A stretch of 19,487 nt of DNA, taken from the NCBI GenBank assembly GCA_017622155.1, contig JAGARS010000010.1, positions 1-19,487 of the forward strand. Direction: 5' to 3'. This DNA is from Peptococcaceae bacterium. GTDB lineage: Bacteria > Bacillota > Peptococcia > Peptococcales > Peptococcaceae. Positions 8,176-18,389 of the stretch are shown here, piece after piece. A model generated the notes under the pieces. It saw only the letters and a program-made list of their open reading frames with translations, did not search any database and was not told the DNA's origin. The translations under genes and the position numbers were made by a program. The first letter of the stretch is position 1; each line of letters opens with the position of its first letter.

Positions 8176-8250
8176 CAGATTGCTGCCGGAACGCCATGAG
8201 TCTACGCTGTACACGCCAGCCAAAAGAGTCATGACACATTCCGCAATCTG
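8176..8250 (-). ncRNA. 75-base bulged hairpin in the adk-infA gap, candidate structured leader or small RNA
   Basis: The minus-strand RNA folds as one long hairpin. CAGATTGC (8250-8243) pairs with 8176-8183; GGAATGT (8242-8236) pairs with 8188-8194 through two G-U wobbles; CATGA (8233-8229) pairs with 8195-8199; TCT (8227-8225) may pair with 8201-8203; and GCTG (8220-8217) pairs with 8206-8209 around a 7-base loop. Bulges of 4 and 2 bases interrupt it. The wobble positions would be A-C mismatches in plus-strand RNA, which supports transcription from the minus strand. I recognise no known RNA family. Confidence 0.5.
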
Positions 8251-8269
8251 GCTTAGTTTTTTGGTACTA

Positions 8270-8945
<676 letters not shown>

Positions 8946-8950
8946 TCAGA

Positions 8951-10201
8951 TTATTTCATAAAGCCTTCATAGCTGCGCATCAGTAAAGATGCTTCCAACT
9001 GTTTCATTGTATCTAATGCAACACCTACTACGATCAGCAGTGCTGTACCGCCGAAGTACAGTTCCAGACCTGTCAGGCCCATAATGATTGCTGGTAATAC
9101 AGCAATGGCTGCCAGGAAGATTGCGCCGAATAATGTAATACGGCTCATTACTTTGGAAATATAATCGGATGTTGGTCTACCTGGACGCAAGCCCGGGATA
9201 AAACCACCATTTTTCTTAATGTTTTCAGCAACATCTACAGGATTGAAAGAAATCGCAGAGTAGAAGTAAGTGAAGAACACAATCAGTAATGCATACAGGA
9301 TATTATAGAAGATGCCGGATGCATCAAAGATATTTGTAATTGTCTGTGCAAAACCGCTATTCGGGAAGAAAGAAGCGATTGTGCCAGGGAACATCAAAAT
9401 AGACATTGCAAAGATTACCGGAATAACCCCTGCGGAGTTTACTTTGATTGGAATATGAGTAGACTGACCGCCATATACTTTACGACCAACTACACGTTTT
9501 GCATACTGAACAGGAATACGTCTCTGCCCTTCCTGGATAGCTACTACTGCAACGATTGCTGCTAATGCGATTACTGCAAACAGTAACACAACCAGAACAC
9601 CAATTGCACCTTTTTCAACAATGTAGCTATACAGTGTCAGACACCCGTTCGGAATGCGAGATACGATACCGGCAAAGATAATCAAAGAAATACCATTGCC
9701 AATACCTTTTTCTGTAATCAACTCACCGATCCACATCAAACATGCTGTACCAGCTGTTAATGTTAAAGCTACCAATGCGATGCTGCCGATAGATGTATTC
9801 ACCAACGCACCTTTAAACCCGAAGGAAACACCGATTGCCTGAACAAATGCTAACACAACAGTTAAATATCTTGTATATTCAGCGATTTTTTTACGATCCT
9901 CTTTTGCCAGCTGCTCCAGTTTTGGAATGATAACTGTCAACAGCTGCATAATGATGGAAGCATTAATGTATGGTGTAATACTCATAGCAAAAATAGAGAA
10001 GTTTTTAAACGCACCACCGGAAATCATATCGAAAAAGCCTAATAATTTAGCCTGTTCCGTTAACTGATGAATCACTTCACCATTGATATTTGGCACCGGA
10101 ATATGCGTACCAATACGAAATACTAAGAACATCATTAATGTAAAAAGAATCTTTTTACGGGTATCTTCAGCTTTTACTGCACTTTTGAGAGTTGATAACA
10201 A
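8951..10201 (-). CDS. secY: Protein translocase subunit SecY
   Basis: SecY is the channel of the Sec translocon, with ten membrane-spanning helices. The 416-residue product starts MLSTLKSAVKAEDTRKKILF. The first helix is at about 18-34, followed by the plug region with FDMISGGAFKNFSIFAMSITP. Also visible are GIGNGISLIIFAGIVSRIP (166-184), the cytoplasmic loop QEGQRRIPVQYAKR (223-236) and GLRPGRPTSDYISKVM (337-352), which contacts SecA and ribosomes. The start codon is TTG at 10199-10201. It directly abuts the rplO stop codon, and the ribosome binding site AGGTGATC lies inside the end of rplO. Translation is therefore likely coupled to L15. Confidence 0.97.
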   Translation of the reverse strand: MLSTLKSAVKAEDTRKKILFTLMMFLVFRIGTHIPVPNINGEVIHQLTEQAKLLGFFDMISGGAFKNFSIFAMSITPYINASIIMQLLTVIIPKLEQLAKEDRKKIAEYTRYLTVVLAFVQAIGVSFGFKGALVNTSIGSIALVALTLTAGTACLMWIGELITEKGIGNGISLIIFAGIVSRIPNGCLTLYSYIVEKGAIGVLVVLLFAVIALAAIVAVVAIQEGQRRIPVQYAKRVVGRKVYGGQSTHIPIKVNSAGVIPVIFAMSILMFPGTIASFFPNSGFAQTITNIFDASGIFYNILYALLIVFFTYFYSAISFNPVDVAENIKKNGGFIPGLRPGRPTSDYISKVMSRITLFGAIFLAAIAVLPAIIMGLTGLELYFGGTALLIVVGVALDTMKQLEASLLMRSYEGFMK

Positions 10202-10648
10202 TTAGATCACCTCAACTCGGCCACCGGCCGCTTCGATTTTTTCCTGAGCGGATTTGCTGAAAGCATTTGCTTTTACGGTAAATGCTTTTGTCACTTCACC
10301 ATTGCCCAGGATTTTAACACCGCCGTTTTCAACCTGTTTAACAATACCGTTATCGAATAACAGTTCAGGTGTGATTTCTACGCCAGCTTCAAAACGATTC
10401 AGTACATCAACATTAACTTCAGTATAAGTTACTTTGAATACTGCGTTAGAGAAACCTCTTTTTGGCATACGACGCTGTAATGGTGTCTGACCACCTTCGA
10501 AGCCAGGGCCTTTACCGCCGCCAGAACGTGCTTTCTGACCTTTATGACCTTTACCGGCTGTTTTACCCAGACCGGAACCAATACCTCTACCTTTGCGTTT
10601 TGGAGCCTGTTTTGCTCCATCTGCAGGTTTCAGCTCATGGAGTTTCAT
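10202..10648 (-). CDS. rplO: 50S ribosomal protein L15
   Basis: L15 is a late-assembly large-subunit protein with a long glycine-rich, basic N-terminal arm. In this 148-residue product that arm covers residues 1 to about 60 ([20 protein letters not shown] and [20 protein letters not shown]). A globular domain with [18 protein letters not shown] follows. The ATG is at 10646-10648, with AGGAGG upstream. It lies 18 bases after rpmD. Its stop codon TAA touches the secY TTG start with no gap. Confidence 0.98.
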   Translation of the reverse strand: MKLHELKPADGAKQAPKRKGRGIGSGLGKTAGKGHKGQKARSGGGKGPGFEGGQTPLQRRMPKRGFSNAVFKVTYTEVNVDVLNRFEAGVEITPELLFDNGIVKQVENGGVKILGNGEVTKAFTVKANAFSKSAQEKIEAAGGRVEVI

Positions 10649-10666
10649 TTGAACACACCTCCTATA

Positions 10667-10852
10667 TTAAGCTTCCACTTCTTCAACACTTACTAAGTGA
10701 TTTACTTTTGCAATCATACCTCTGATAACAGCTGTGTCATCCTGAACTACAGAACTGTTTGTTTTCTTGAGGCCGAGGGCTTTTACAACATTTCTTTGTC
10801 TTTCAGATGAACCGATTACACTTTTTACTAAAGTAATTTTAAGCTGTGCCAT
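10667..10852 (-). CDS. rpmD: 50S ribosomal protein L30
   Basis: The 61-residue product [20 protein letters not shown], with [15 protein letters not shown] following, is the usual bacterial L30, close to 60 residues. It lies between rpsE (13 bases) and rplO (18 bases), as in the standard spc operon. The ribosome binding site GGGGGA precedes ATG at 10850-10852. Confidence 0.98.
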   Translation of the reverse strand: MAQLKITLVKSVIGSSERQRNVVKALGLKKTNSSVVQDDTAVIRGMIAKVNHLVSVEEVEA

Positions 10853-10865
10853 CTCAGAATCCCCC

Positions 10866-11366
10866 TTAACCTAAGATTTCCTCAACGCTCTTGCCACGCA
10901 GTCTTGCAACATCTTCTACACGTTTCATGGAGCCTAAGCCCTGTACTGTAGCTTTAACGATGTTCAGACTTGTGTCAGAACCCAGAGATTTAGCCAGGAT
11001 ATTTTTAATACCAGCTAATTCTACTACCGCACGTACTGCGCCGCCTGCGATAACCCCTGTACCTTCAGCAGCCGGTCTCATCATAACGCGAGCTGCGCCA
11101 TAACGACCAACCAATTCGTGTGGAATAGTACCATTTACTACTGGTACTTCAATCAGATTTTTCTTTGCATCTTCAATGCCTTTACGGATTGCTTCTGGTA
11201 CTTCGTTTGCTTTACCCATACCAACGCCAACAATACCGTTTTCATTACCAACAACAACCAGAGCACTGAAGCTCATACGGCGACCACCTTTAACGGTTTT
11301 CGCTACACGGTTGATCTGTACAACTTTTTCTTTTAATTCATAGTTGTTAGCATCTATTCTTGCCAC
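10866..11366 (-). CDS. rpsE: 30S ribosomal protein S5
   Basis: S5 acts in decoding accuracy and mRNA unwinding at the 30S entry. The start is GTG at 11364-11366, 7 bases after GGAGGG, giving [20 protein letters not shown], the family N-terminus, and 166 residues. An ATG at 11387 lies upstream of that ribosome binding site, has none of its own, and is rejected. The double-stranded-RNA-binding region contains [20 protein letters not shown] (21-40), which includes the loop where spectinomycin resistance changes occur; it appears wild type. The C-terminal domain has [20 protein letters not shown]. Confidence 0.97.
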   Translation of the reverse strand: MARIDANNYELKEKVVQINRVAKTVKGGRRMSFSALVVVGNENGIVGVGMGKANEVPEAIRKGIEDAKKNLIEVPVVNGTIPHELVGRYGAARVMMRPAAEGTGVIAGGAVRAVVELAGIKNILAKSLGSDTSLNIVKATVQGLGSMKRVEDVARLRGKSVEEILG

Positions 11367-11390
11367 TATCTTTCCCTCCTCCGTCATTGA

Positions 11391-11744
11391 TTAGAAGTCA
11401 AGACCGGCCTCTCTAGCTCCTTCAGCCAGAGCCTGGATACGGCCATGATACAGGTTGCCCCCGCGGTCAAATACAACTTTTTCGATGCCGTTTTCCAGAG
11501 CTTTTTTTGCTACAGCGGCACCAACTGCTCTAGCAGCATCTGTTTTAGTACCATCTACTTTTACTTCCAGTGTGGAAGCTGCAACCAGAGTTTTACCAAC
11601 TGTATCGTCGATAATCTGTGCATAGATATGCTGTGTACTTCTGAATACTGCTAAACGTGGTCTTTCTGGAGTCCCCTTAATCTTGTTTCTGCTTCTCCAA
11701 TGTTTTTTCATACGGATGCTCTTTTTAGGAGTCTGTTTAATCAC
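11391..11744 (-). CDS. rplR: 50S ribosomal protein L18
   Basis: L18 binds 5S rRNA in the central protuberance. The 117-residue product has the basic N-terminus [20 protein letters not shown], then [20 protein letters not shown] (24-43), and ends [19 protein letters not shown]. The start codon is GTG at 11742-11744, 9 bases after AAAGGTG. It lies 51 bases after rplF and 24 before rpsE. Confidence 0.97.
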   Translation of the reverse strand: MIKQTPKKSIRMKKHWRSRNKIKGTPERPRLAVFRSTQHIYAQIIDDTVGKTLVAASTLEVKVDGTKTDAARAVGAAVAKKALENGIEKVVFDRGGNLYHGRIQALAEGAREAGLDF

Positions 11745-11795
11745 GCTTATTCACACCTTTCATTGGAGCTGGCTCTCTAACTAGAGAAACGGCTA

Positions 11796-12332
11796 TTATT
11801 TACCGCCAGATTTACCAGCTTTCAATTTAACAACTTCGCCTGCATAGCGGATACCTTTACCTTTGTATGGTTCTGGTTCACGAACAGCACGGATATTTGC
11901 TGCCAGGCTGCCAACTTTTTCTTTATCAATACCCTTAACTACGATCTGGGTTGGAGCTGGAACTTCAATTTCCATTCCATCTTCAGGTTCAAATTCTACT
12001 GGATGGGATTTACCAACCTGCAGAACCAGTTTTTTACCCTGCAGCTGTGCTCTGTAACCTACACCAACCAGTTCCAGGTTTTTGGAATAACCCTGAGTTA
12101 CACCAACTACCATATTGTTTAACAGTGTACGGGTTAAGCCCCACAGTGCATTTTTGCTATCATCTGGGCAAATAACTTTAACCTGGCCGTTTTCCTGTTC
12201 CAGGATCATATCAGGATGTAATTGTTTTTCTAACTGGCCTTTTGGACCTTTTACAGTTACATAATTACCTTCAGCGATTGTAACTTCAACGCCGTCAACA
12301 ATGCTAATAGGAAGTTTACCAATTCGGGACAT
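11796..12332 (-). CDS. rplF: 50S ribosomal protein L6
   Basis: L6 lies near the sarcin-ricin loop and the L7/L12 stalk base. The 178-residue product has two related domains. It opens [20 protein letters not shown], with [18 protein letters not shown] at about 25-42, and carries the second-domain signature [15 protein letters not shown] near the C-terminus. The ATG at 12330-12332 follows AGGAGGTGCAGAA. It lies 32 bases after rpsH. Confidence 0.98.
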   Translation of the reverse strand: MSRIGKLPISIVDGVEVTIAEGNYVTVKGPKGQLEKQLHPDMILEQENGQVKVICPDDSKNALWGLTRTLLNNMVVGVTQGYSKNLELVGVGYRAQLQGKKLVLQVGKSHPVEFEPEDGMEIEVPAPTQIVVKGIDKEKVGSLAANIRAVREPEPYKGKGIRYAGEVVKLKAGKSGGK

Positions 12333-12364
12333 TTCTGCACCTCCTGAACTACCAAGTTTTTATC

Positions 12365-12763
12365 TTACCATACGTAGCAGATAACTTCGCCACCCAAACC
12401 AAGTTTGCGAGCTTCTTTATCTGTCATGATTCCTTTAGATGTAGAGATAATAGCAATCCCTAAACCACCTAATACTTTTGGAATCTCGTCTTTTTTGCAA
12501 TATACTTTCAGACCTGGTTTACTAATGCGTTTCAAGCCGGAAATAACTTTTTCACGATTAGGACCATATTTTAAGTATACACGGATAACACCCTGTTTTC
12601 CATCTTCAATCTGCTCATAATCCTTGATAAAACCTTCGTTTTTCAGGATTTCCGCTAAAGCAATTTTGGTTTTGGATGCAGGAATTTCTACTTTCTCGTG
12701 CATAACCATATTTGCATTACGAATTCTTGTTAAAAAATCTGCAATTGGATCTGTCATTACCAT
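12365..12763 (-). CDS. rpsH: 30S ribosomal protein S8
   Basis: S8 is a primary binder of the central domain of 16S rRNA; in E. coli it also represses the spc operon. The 132-residue product begins [20 protein letters not shown] and has the C-terminal [20 protein letters not shown] signature. ATG at 12761-12763 is 9 bases after AGGGGG. A second in-frame ATG two codons on is 15 bases away and less likely. Confidence 0.97.
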   Translation of the reverse strand: MVMTDPIADFLTRIRNANMVMHEKVEIPASKTKIALAEILKNEGFIKDYEQIEDGKQGVIRVYLKYGPNREKVISGLKRISKPGLKVYCKKDEIPKVLGGLGIAIISTSKGIMTDKEARKLGLGGEVICYVW

Positions 12764-12791
12764 TTACAGCGACCCCCTTCCATACTCAGGT

Positions 12792-12971
12792 TTACCAACT
12801 GGATTTTGTTACACCAGGCAGCTGGCCTTGATAAGCTAATTCACGGAAACATACACGGCACAAGCCAAATTTACGCATATAAGCGTGTGGACGTCCGCAA
12901 ACTTTACATCTATTTACTTCACGTACTTTGTATTTAGGTGCTTTACGCACTTTCATGGATGTTTTTGCCAC
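12792..12971 (-). CDS. rpsZ: 30S ribosomal protein S14, type Z (zinc form)
   Basis: S14 of the 30S head is here the short zinc-binding form. The 59-residue product begins [20 protein letters not shown] and has Cys22, Cys25, Cys38 and Cys41 within the [20 protein letters not shown] region, ending in GVTKSSW. It is two residues shorter than the usual 61. The start is GTG at 12969-12971, after GGAGGAAATCCT. It lies between rplE (19 bases) and rpsH (28 bases), the normal place for this gene. Confidence 0.97.
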   Translation of the reverse strand: MAKTSMKVRKAPKYKVREVNRCKVCGRPHAYMRKFGLCRVCFRELAYQGQLPGVTKSSW

Positions 12972-12990
12972 AGGATTTCCTCCTAACCAA

Positions 12991-13533
12991 TTAACTTGCG
13001 AATGGCATACCCAGAAGTTTCAGCAGAGCTCTGCCTTCTTCATCGGTTTTTGCTGTTGTTGCAAATACGATTTCCATACCTCTGATTTTGTCAATTTTAT
13101 CATATTCGATTTCAGGGAAGATCAGCTGTTCTTTTAAGCCCAGGCTGTAGTTCCCTCTACCATCGAAGGATTTTGGAGAAACCCCTCTAAAGTCACGAAC
13201 ACGTGGCAGAGCAACGCTCACCAGTCTATCTACGAATTCATACATGCGGTCGCCACGCAGTGTTACTTTAACACCAACTGGCATACCTTCTCTCAGTTTG
13301 AAACCAGCGATAGATTTTTTTGCTTTTGTTACAACAGGTTTCTGACCTGTAATCAGAGTCAGGTCGTTGATTGCTGCATCTAATGCTTTTGGATTCTGAG
13401 TTACTTCACCCAGACCAATATTGATAACAACCTTATCCAGTTTTGGAATAGCCATTACGTTTGTATATTTGAACTGTTCCTGTAAACCAGGTACTACTTC
13501 ATTCAGATATTTTTCTTTTAATCTACTAGCCAT
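12991..13533 (-). CDS. rplE: 50S ribosomal protein L5
   Basis: L5 binds 5S rRNA and contacts P-site tRNA from the central protuberance. The 180-residue product contains [20 protein letters not shown] (29-48), [20 protein letters not shown] (63-82), and [20 protein letters not shown], all family hallmarks, and ends [14 protein letters not shown] at 13531-13533 is preceded by AAAGGAGGCTATATTGAA. It lies 34 bases after rplX. Confidence 0.98.
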   Translation of the reverse strand: MASRLKEKYLNEVVPGLQEQFKYTNVMAIPKLDKVVINIGLGEVTQNPKALDAAINDLTLITGQKPVVTKAKKSIAGFKLREGMPVGVKVTLRGDRMYEFVDRLVSVALPRVRDFRGVSPKSFDGRGNYSLGLKEQLIFPEIEYDKIDKIRGMEIVFATTAKTDEEGRALLKLLGMPFAS

Positions 13534-13567
13534 TTCAATATAGCCTCCTTTCCATCAAGACTATCAA

Positions 13568-13882
13568 TTAAAGTGCTTTACCACATTTACGGCAAACACG
13601 AGTTTTTGTACCATTCTCGATGGTGTGTGCTACTCTTACACCTTTTTTGCATGTGCTGCAGAAAGGCATTACGTTAGAAACGTGAATAGCAGCTTCTTTT
13701 TCAATAATACCACCCTGTGGCATTTTCTGAGTTGGTTTGGTGTGACGTTTTACGATTGCAACGCCTTCCACAACTACTTTATCCTGGCTTGGGATTACCT
13801 GAACCACTTTACCAGTTTTACCTTTATCTTTACCAGCGATTACGATAACTTCATCGCCTTTTTTAACGTTCATTTTCGCCAC
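13568..13882 (-). CDS. rplX: 50S ribosomal protein L24
   Basis: L24 initiates 50S assembly and sits at the tunnel exit. It carries a KOW motif, [20 protein letters not shown], near the N-terminus. The C-terminus has two CxxC pairs (CSTCKKG and CRKCGKAL), a zinc-ribbon-like form present in many Firmicutes. GTG at 13880-13882, 8 bases after GGAGG, gives 104 residues ([12 protein letters not shown]). An ATG three codons later is possible. A TTG at 13897 overlaps the ribosome binding site and is rejected. Confidence 0.95.
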   Translation of the reverse strand: MAKMNVKKGDEVIVIAGKDKGKTGKVVQVIPSQDKVVVEGVAIVKRHTKPTQKMPQGGIIEKEAAIHVSNVMPFCSTCKKGVRVAHTIENGTKTRVCRKCGKAL

Positions 13883-13906
13883 TTTATTCACCTCCAAGGC
13901 TACTTA

Positions 13907-14275
13907 TTACAGCACTTCTGGAGCCAGAGAAACGATTTTCATAAAATCTTTATCGCGCAGTTCTCTAGCTACTGGCCCGAAGATACGAGTTCCTCTTGGG
14001 CTCTTATCATCTTTAATGATAACCGCTGCATTTTCGCTAAAGCGAATGTAAGAACCATCTGGTCTACGAACAGATTCTTTTGTTCTAACAACTACTGCTT
14101 TAACTACATCACCTTTCTTGACAACGCCACCAGGTGTTGCTTCTTTAACAGCAGCAATGATAATATCACCTACAGATGCATAACGACGGCCTGTGCCACC
14201 CAGTACACGAATGCACAGTAATTCTTTAGCACCAGTATTGTCACCGACTTTCAGTCTGGTTTCTTGTTGAATCAT
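13907..14275 (-). CDS. rplN: 50S ribosomal protein L14
   Basis: L14 lies at the subunit interface beside L19 and is the docking site for the RsfS silencing factor. The 122-residue product is the exact usual length. It starts [20 protein letters not shown] and has [20 protein letters not shown] and [23 protein letters not shown] at 14273-14275 follows AGGAGGTAACCTGAG. It lies 50 bases after rpsQ. Confidence 0.98.
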   Translation of the reverse strand: MIQQETRLKVGDNTGAKELLCIRVLGGTGRRYASVGDIIIAAVKEATPGGVVKKGDVVKAVVVRTKESVRRPDGSYIRFSENAAVIIKDDKSPRGTRIFGPVARELRDKDFMKIVSLAPEVL

Positions 14276-14325
14276 CTCAGGTTACCTCCTTCCGGCAACA
14301 TCTCGTTGTGAAAAAACTACACAAC

Positions 14326-14586
14326 TTAAACGATTGTAGCCTTTTCAGTAATTTCAACAACACGCCATCTTTTATCTTTACTCAGTGGACGTGTTTCCAT
14401 AATTTTTACTTTATCTCCTACTTTGCAGGCATTTTCTTCGTCATGAGCTTTATATTTTTTAGTCATGGCTGTGATTTTGCCGTACAGAGGATGACGGAAA
14501 TGGTTTTCGACAGAAACAGTTACTGTTTTGTCCATTTTATCGCTTACTACAACACCGTAGCGTACTTTACGATTTCCTCTTTCCAC
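14326..14586 (-). CDS. rpsQ: 30S ribosomal protein S17
   Basis: S17 is an early-binding 30S body protein with an OB fold. The 86-residue product contains [20 protein letters not shown] (10-29), [19 protein letters not shown] and [16 protein letters not shown], all typical. The start codon is GTG at 14584-14586, 7 bases after GGAGG. It lies 22 bases after rpmC. A short GTTGTG/CACAAC hairpin directly follows its stop codon. Confidence 0.98.
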   Translation of the reverse strand: MERGNRKVRYGVVVSDKMDKTVTVSVENHFRHPLYGKITAMTKKYKAHDEENACKVGDKVKIMETRPLSKDKRWRVVEITEKATIV

Positions 14587-14608
14587 GTTGTAACCTCCTC
14601 ACTCGAGC

Positions 14609-14809
14609 CTAGGCCTGTTCTTTAATTTCACGTTCCCGTAAGATTGTTTTTGCTTTTGCAATGTCTTTACGGATTTCTTTGATTTTCATTGGGTTTTCTA
14701 ACTGGCCTGTAGCCATCTGGAAACGCAAATTAAACAGTTCTTCTTTGAGATCTACAACTTTCTTTTCTAATTCAGCTGTGCTTAAGTCTCTCAGTACATT
14801 AACCTTCAT
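14609..14809 (-). CDS. rpmC: 50S ribosomal protein L29
   Basis: L29 is a two-helix protein at the tunnel exit, next to L23. The 66-residue product has the [20 protein letters not shown] signature (21-40) and [22 protein letters not shown] at 14807-14809 overlaps the last 11 bases of rplP, so translation is likely coupled. GGCGGTGA within rplP serves as a weak ribosome binding site. Confidence 0.98.
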   Translation of the reverse strand: MKVNVLRDLSTAELEKKVVDLKEELFNLRFQMATGQLENPMKIKEIRKDIAKAKTILREREIKEQA

Positions 14810-15227
14810 TTACGTCACCGCCTTCTTTTTTAACGAATTTGCATTTAACAGGCAGTTTGTGCATTGCTAAACGCATAGCTTCTCTAGCTACTTCTTCAGG
14901 AACACCAGACAGTTCGAACATTACTCTACCTGGTTTTACTACTGCTACCCAGTAATCAGGAGCACCTTTCCCGGAACCCATACGTACTTCAGCAGGTTTT
15001 GCTGTTACAGGTCTGTCTGGGAAAATTTTAATCCATACTTTACCACCACGTTTGATGTAACGAGTCATCGCAATACGGGCAGCTTCAATCTGACGGTTGG
15101 TAATCCAAGCACCTTCCAGTGCCTGCAAACCATATTCACCGTATGTTACTTTTGTACCTTTATGTGCATCACCTTTCAAGCTTGCACGATGTGGTCTACG
15201 CCATTTTACTCTTTTTGGCACCAACAT
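14799..15227 (-). CDS. rplP: 50S ribosomal protein L16
   Basis: L16 helps form the A-site tRNA corridor and is required late in 50S assembly. The 142-residue product begins [20 protein letters not shown], has [20 protein letters not shown] (41-60) and [20 protein letters not shown], and ends in a Firmicute-type lysine-rich tail. It starts 2 bases after the rpsC stop codon. The tail overlaps rpmC by 11 bases. Confidence 0.98.
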   Translation of the reverse strand: MLVPKRVKWRRPHRASLKGDAHKGTKVTYGEYGLQALEGAWITNRQIEAARIAMTRYIKRGGKVWIKIFPDRPVTAKPAEVRMGSGKGAPDYWVAVVKPGRVMFELSGVPEEVAREAMRLAMHKLPVKCKFVKKEGGDVNEG

Positions 15228-15229
15228 GA

Positions 15230-15895
15230 TTAGTTGCCTCCTTCCTTATTCTGAGCATTTTTAGCTCCAGGAAGAACTTCCCCTTTATAAATCCAAACTT
15301 TTACGCCGATTTTACCATAAGTTGTATCTGCTTCTGCAAAACCATAGTCGATGTCAGCACGCAGTGTGTGCAGTGGCACTTTACCTTCGCTGTACCATTC
15401 TGTACGAGCGATATCAGCACCAGCCAGACGACCGGACAGCGCAATTTTAACACCTTCAGCACCGGATTTCAGTGCACGGCCTACAGCCTGTTTCATAGCT
15501 CTGCGGAACGCTACACGTCTTACCAGCTGTGCAGCTGTAGCTTCAGCAACCAGCTGAGCATCTGCTTCTGGTTTTTTTACTTCCTGGATGTTGATGTTTA
15601 CCTGTTTGCCAGTCATCGCTTCCAGTTCTTTGCGCAGTTTTTCGATTTCAGAACCTTTAGCACCGATTACGATACCAGGTTTTGCTGTATGAATTGTCAC
15701 TCTCAGTTTGGTGTTACCAGTTCTTTCAGTGATAATATCAGAAACGCCGCTTTCGAATAATTTGGTTTTTACATATTTACGAACTTTCAAATCTTCGTGG
15801 AGGAGTTCTTCATAATTTTTATCAGCATACCATCTAGCGTCCCAGTCTTTAATGACGCCAATACGCATTCCTTTAGGACTTACTTTTTGACCCAC
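15230..15895 (-). CDS. rpsC: 30S ribosomal protein S3
   Basis: S3 lines the mRNA entry channel. The 221-residue product begins [20 protein letters not shown]. It has a KH domain with the GxxG loop GAKG at 78-81, and a C-terminal domain with [20 protein letters not shown] and [13 protein letters not shown]. The start is GTG at 15893-15895, 9 bases after AAGGAGG. It lies 14 bases after rplV and 2 before rplP. Confidence 0.98.
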   Translation of the reverse strand: MGQKVSPKGMRIGVIKDWDARWYADKNYEELLHEDLKVRKYVKTKLFESGVSDIITERTGNTKLRVTIHTAKPGIVIGAKGSEIEKLRKELEAMTGKQVNINIQEVKKPEADAQLVAEATAAQLVRRVAFRRAMKQAVGRALKSGAEGVKIALSGRLAGADIARTEWYSEGKVPLHTLRADIDYGFAEADTTYGKIGVKVWIYKGEVLPGAKNAQNKEGGN

Positions 15896-15909
15896 TGAGT
15901 ATTCCCTCC

Positions 15910-16242
15910 TTATCTTTCTTTTACCATTACGGTAATGTGGCTTGTTCTTTTACGGATACCATCCGCTCTGCCCATTGCTCTAGGTTTGAATCTTTTTAAG
16001 GTTGCACCCTGATCAACATAAGCAGTGCTTACATACAGATTATCAACATTCATGTTGTAGTTGTGTTCAGCATTTGCTACAGCAGATTTTAATACATTTA
16101 AAACTAAGTCAGCACCTTTGTGCGGTGTAAATTTCAGAATCGCATATGCTTCTCCAACGCTTTTGCCACGAATCAGGTCAACAACCTGGCGTGCTTTTCT
16201 TGGAGAAATTCTCACGAATTTAGCGACAGCTTTCGCTTCCAT
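15910..16242 (-). CDS. rplV: 50S ribosomal protein L22
   Basis: L22 spans the 50S, and its long beta-hairpin lines the exit tunnel near the macrolide site. The 110-residue product begins [20 protein letters not shown]. The hairpin segment is at about 80-99 ([20 protein letters not shown]) with no insertion or deletion apparent by eye. ATG at 16240-16242 follows GAGGGGGTTTCGCA. It lies 22 bases after rpsS. Confidence 0.98.
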   Translation of the reverse strand: MEAKAVAKFVRISPRKARQVVDLIRGKSVGEAYAILKFTPHKGADLVLNVLKSAVANAEHNYNMNVDNLYVSTAYVDQGATLKRFKPRAMGRADGIRKRTSHITVMVKER

Positions 16243-16264
16243 TGCGAAACCCCCTCTCTTATCT

Positions 16265-16546
16265 CTATCTCAAGGAAGTCGACCGTTCGGTATCACCGTG
16301 GCCTTTATAAGTACGTGTTGGCGCAAATTCGCCCAGTTTATGACCAACCATATCTTCAGTTACATAAACAGGAACATGTTTACGACCATCATGAACAGCA
16401 ATTGTATGACCGATGAATTCTGGGAAGATTGTAGAACTACGAGACCATGTTTTGATAACTTTTTTGTCACCAGATTCATTCATAGCCACGATTCTGTTGT
16501 ACAATTTCTCTTCAACGAAAGGTCCTTTTTTCAATGATCTACTCAT
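16265..16546 (-). CDS. rpsS: 30S ribosomal protein S19
   Basis: S19 is in the 30S head and pairs with S13 near the A-site tRNA. The 93-residue product is a standard length. It starts [20 protein letters not shown] and has [20 protein letters not shown] and the [17 protein letters not shown] signature. The ATG at 16544-16546 has GGGAGGCAAATATCCTC upstream. It lies 31 bases after rplB. Confidence 0.98.
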   Translation of the reverse strand: MSRSLKKGPFVEEKLYNRIVAMNESGDKKVIKTWSRSSTIFPEFIGHTIAVHDGRKHVPVYVTEDMVGHKLGEFAPTRTYKGHGDTERSTSLR

Positions 16547-16577
16547 GAGGATATTTGCCTCCCTTCGCGCAAGCTAA

Positions 16578-17411
16578 TTATTTTTTCTTGCGTGATTTAA
16601 CAATGAATTTGTCGTTTACGTTATTTTTCTTACGAGTGTTGCCGCCGTGAGCAGATTTACCCCAAGGGCTAACCGGACACTTGCGACCAACAGGAGCACG
16701 ACCTTCACCACCACCATGTGGGTGATCGTTAGGGTTCATTACAGAACCGCGTACGGTAGGTCTAACGCCCATCCAACGGGTACGACCAGCTTTACCGATG
16801 TTGATGATTTCATGTTCCAGGTTACCAACCTGACCGATTGTAGCACGGCAAGTTGTCAGAACCATTCTTACTTCACCGGATGGCAGTCTCAGCTGAGCAT
16901 ATTTGCCTTCTTTAGCCATCAGCTGTGCAGAAGCACCAGCAGCACGGCATAACTGAGCACCTTTTTCTGGTTTTAATTCAACATTGTGTACGATTGTACC
17001 AACTGGAATGTTTGCGATTGGTAAGCAGTTACCTGTTTTGATATCGGATTCCGGACCGGATACCACTACGTCGCCAACTTTCAAACCATTTGGAGCGATG
17101 ATGTATCTTTTTTCACCGTCAACATAGTTTAACAGAGCAATACGTGCAGAGCGGTTTGGATCGTATTCAATAGTAGCTACTCTAGCTGGAATATTGTCTT
17201 TATTACGTTTAAAGTCAATTACCCGGTACTGTCTTTTGTGACCGCCGCCATGATGACGAACTGTGATGCAGCCCTGTGCATTTCTACCAGCGTGTTTTTT
17301 CGCAGGAGCCAGCAGAGATTTTTCAGGTTTGCTTGCAGTGATTTCTTCAAATGTAGAAACGGTCATCTGACGTCTACCAGGAGAAGTAGGCTTAAAACTT
17401 TTTACTGCCAT
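16578..17411 (-). CDS. rplB: 50S ribosomal protein L2
   Basis: L2 is essential for subunit association and peptidyl-transferase-centre organisation. The 277-residue product is a normal length. It begins [20 protein letters not shown], has [19 protein letters not shown] (53-71), an OB-SH3 core, and the conserved [14 protein letters not shown] at 230-243, where His230 corresponds to the critical E. coli His229. The lysine-rich C-terminus (VKSRKKK) is typical. ATG at 17409-17411 follows AGGAGGGAACTGCA. It lies 40 bases after rplW. Confidence 0.98.
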   Translation of the reverse strand: MAVKSFKPTSPGRRQMTVSTFEEITASKPEKSLLAPAKKHAGRNAQGCITVRHHGGGHKRQYRVIDFKRNKDNIPARVATIEYDPNRSARIALLNYVDGEKRYIIAPNGLKVGDVVVSGPESDIKTGNCLPIANIPVGTIVHNVELKPEKGAQLCRAAGASAQLMAKEGKYAQLRLPSGEVRMVLTTCRATIGQVGNLEHEIINIGKAGRTRWMGVRPTVRGSVMNPNDHPHGGGEGRAPVGRKCPVSPWGKSAHGGNTRKKNNVNDKFIVKSRKKK

Positions 17412-17451
17412 TGCAGTTCCCTCCTTCTGGGTTGTTCAGGATTATTTCAAA

Positions 17452-17736
17452 TTACAGGCCTTCAAAAATTTCAATGCTGTCGCCTTCAGCTAACTGAACG
17501 ATAGCTTTTTTGTAGTCGGAAGTTCTACCAACGGAACGGCCCATGCGTTTTTCTTTGCCTTTAACGCGAACAGTGTTTACATCTACTACTTTTACTTTGA
17601 AGATTTCTTCAACAGCTTTTTTGATTTCGATTTTGTTAGCGCTCAAAGCAACTTTGAAAACATATTTGTTGTTTTCCATCAGACCGATGGATTTTTCAGT
17701 TACAACTGGTCTGATAATGATATCACGTGCTTCCAT
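17452..17736 (-). CDS. rplW: 50S ribosomal protein L23
   Basis: L23 at the tunnel exit is the docking site for trigger factor and SRP. The 94-residue product begins [20 protein letters not shown] and has [20 protein letters not shown] (24-43) and the [20 protein letters not shown] loop. ATG at 17734-17736 overlaps the rplD stop codon by one base (TAATG), so the two are probably translationally coupled. The ribosome binding site GGAGGTGCTGGCATA lies inside rplD. Confidence 0.98.
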   Translation of the reverse strand: MEARDIIIRPVVTEKSIGLMENNKYVFKVALSANKIEIKKAVEEIFKVKVVDVNTVRVKGKEKRMGRSVGRTSDYKKAIVQLAEGDSIEIFEGL

Positions 17737-18359
17737 TATGCCAGCACCTCCTCAACTTTAGCGATTGCATCTTTAGTGATGATCAGCTTGTTGTGAGTTA
17801 ATAAATCATATACATTAATGGATGCTGCAGCAACCGGTGTAACCCCTTCGATATTACGAGCGGATTTTGTTACATTTTCATCCACTTCTGCGGTAACAAC
17901 TAATGCTTTTTTATCAACTTTTAATGCATCCAGAACTTTTACCATTTCTTTTGTTTTTGGTGCGTCAAAGTTCAGTGCATCCAGTACAATAATTTCGTTT
18001 TCTGCAACTTTACTGGAAAGTACAGATTTCAGAGCGAGACGTCTTTTTTTCTTTGGAATGGTGAAGCTATAGTTTCTTGGTTTAGGACCAAATGTAATAG
18101 CACCGCCACGCCACAGTGGAGAACGGCTTGTACCTACACGAGCACGACCAGTCCCTTTCTGTCTCCATGGTTTGCGGCCGCCGCCTCTCACTTCTCCTCT
18201 GGATTTGGTGCAGTGAGTGCCCTGGCGCCAGCTAGCCATCTGCAATACAACAGCTTCATGTACAACGCTTTCGTTTGGTTCAACGCCGAACACTGCATCG
18301 TTCAGTTCGATTTCACCAACCTGTGCGCCTTCTACATTTAATAAAGCTACTTTTGGCAT
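17736..18359 (-). CDS. rplD: 50S ribosomal protein L4
   Basis: L4 has a globular domain and a long loop into the exit tunnel; in E. coli it represses its own operon through the S10 leader. The 207-residue product begins [20 protein letters not shown]. The tunnel loop at about 42-95 contains [19 protein letters not shown] (58-76), which looks unaltered at the macrolide-contact positions. The ATG at 18357-18359 follows AAGGAGGAAACTACAA. The stop codon overlaps the rplW start by one base. The structured leader upstream of rpsJ is a candidate target. Confidence 0.98.
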   Translation of the reverse strand: MPKVALLNVEGAQVGEIELNDAVFGVEPNESVVHEAVVLQMASWRQGTHCTKSRGEVRGGGRKPWRQKGTGRARVGTSRSPLWRGGAITFGPKPRNYSFTIPKKKRRLALKSVLSSKVAENEIIVLDALNFDAPKTKEMVKVLDALKVDKKALVVTAEVDENVTKSARNIEGVTPVAAASINVYDLLTHNKLIITKDAIAKVEEVLA

Positions 18360-18389
18360 TTGTAGTTTCCTCCTTTCTTGCGACAGTTA

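Noticed and set aside
8164..8232. A 22-codon reading frame inside the 75-base hairpin
   Set aside because: No ribosome binding site precedes its ATG, and its codons lie within paired RNA arms; it does not resemble map or a known leader peptide.
10429..10620. A 63-codon minus-strand reading frame inside rplO
   Set aside because: It is an out-of-frame shadow of the repetitive glycine-lysine coding of L15 and has no ribosome binding site.
11772..11785. TCTCTAACTAGAGA palindrome between rplF and rplR
   Set aside because: A 5-bp stem with a 4-base loop and no T-tract in a short intergenic region; likely chance.
13625..14221. A 198-codon plus-strand reading frame opposite rplX and rplN
   Set aside because: It is antisense to two certain ribosomal protein genes, is rich in Phe, Asn and Thr as expected from reading AT-rich genes backwards, and resembles no family.
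14305..14325. GTTGTG/CACAAC hairpin directly after the rpsQ stop codon
   Set aside because: Only 6 bp with a 9-base loop, and no T-tract after the 3' arm; too weak to call a terminator or regulator.
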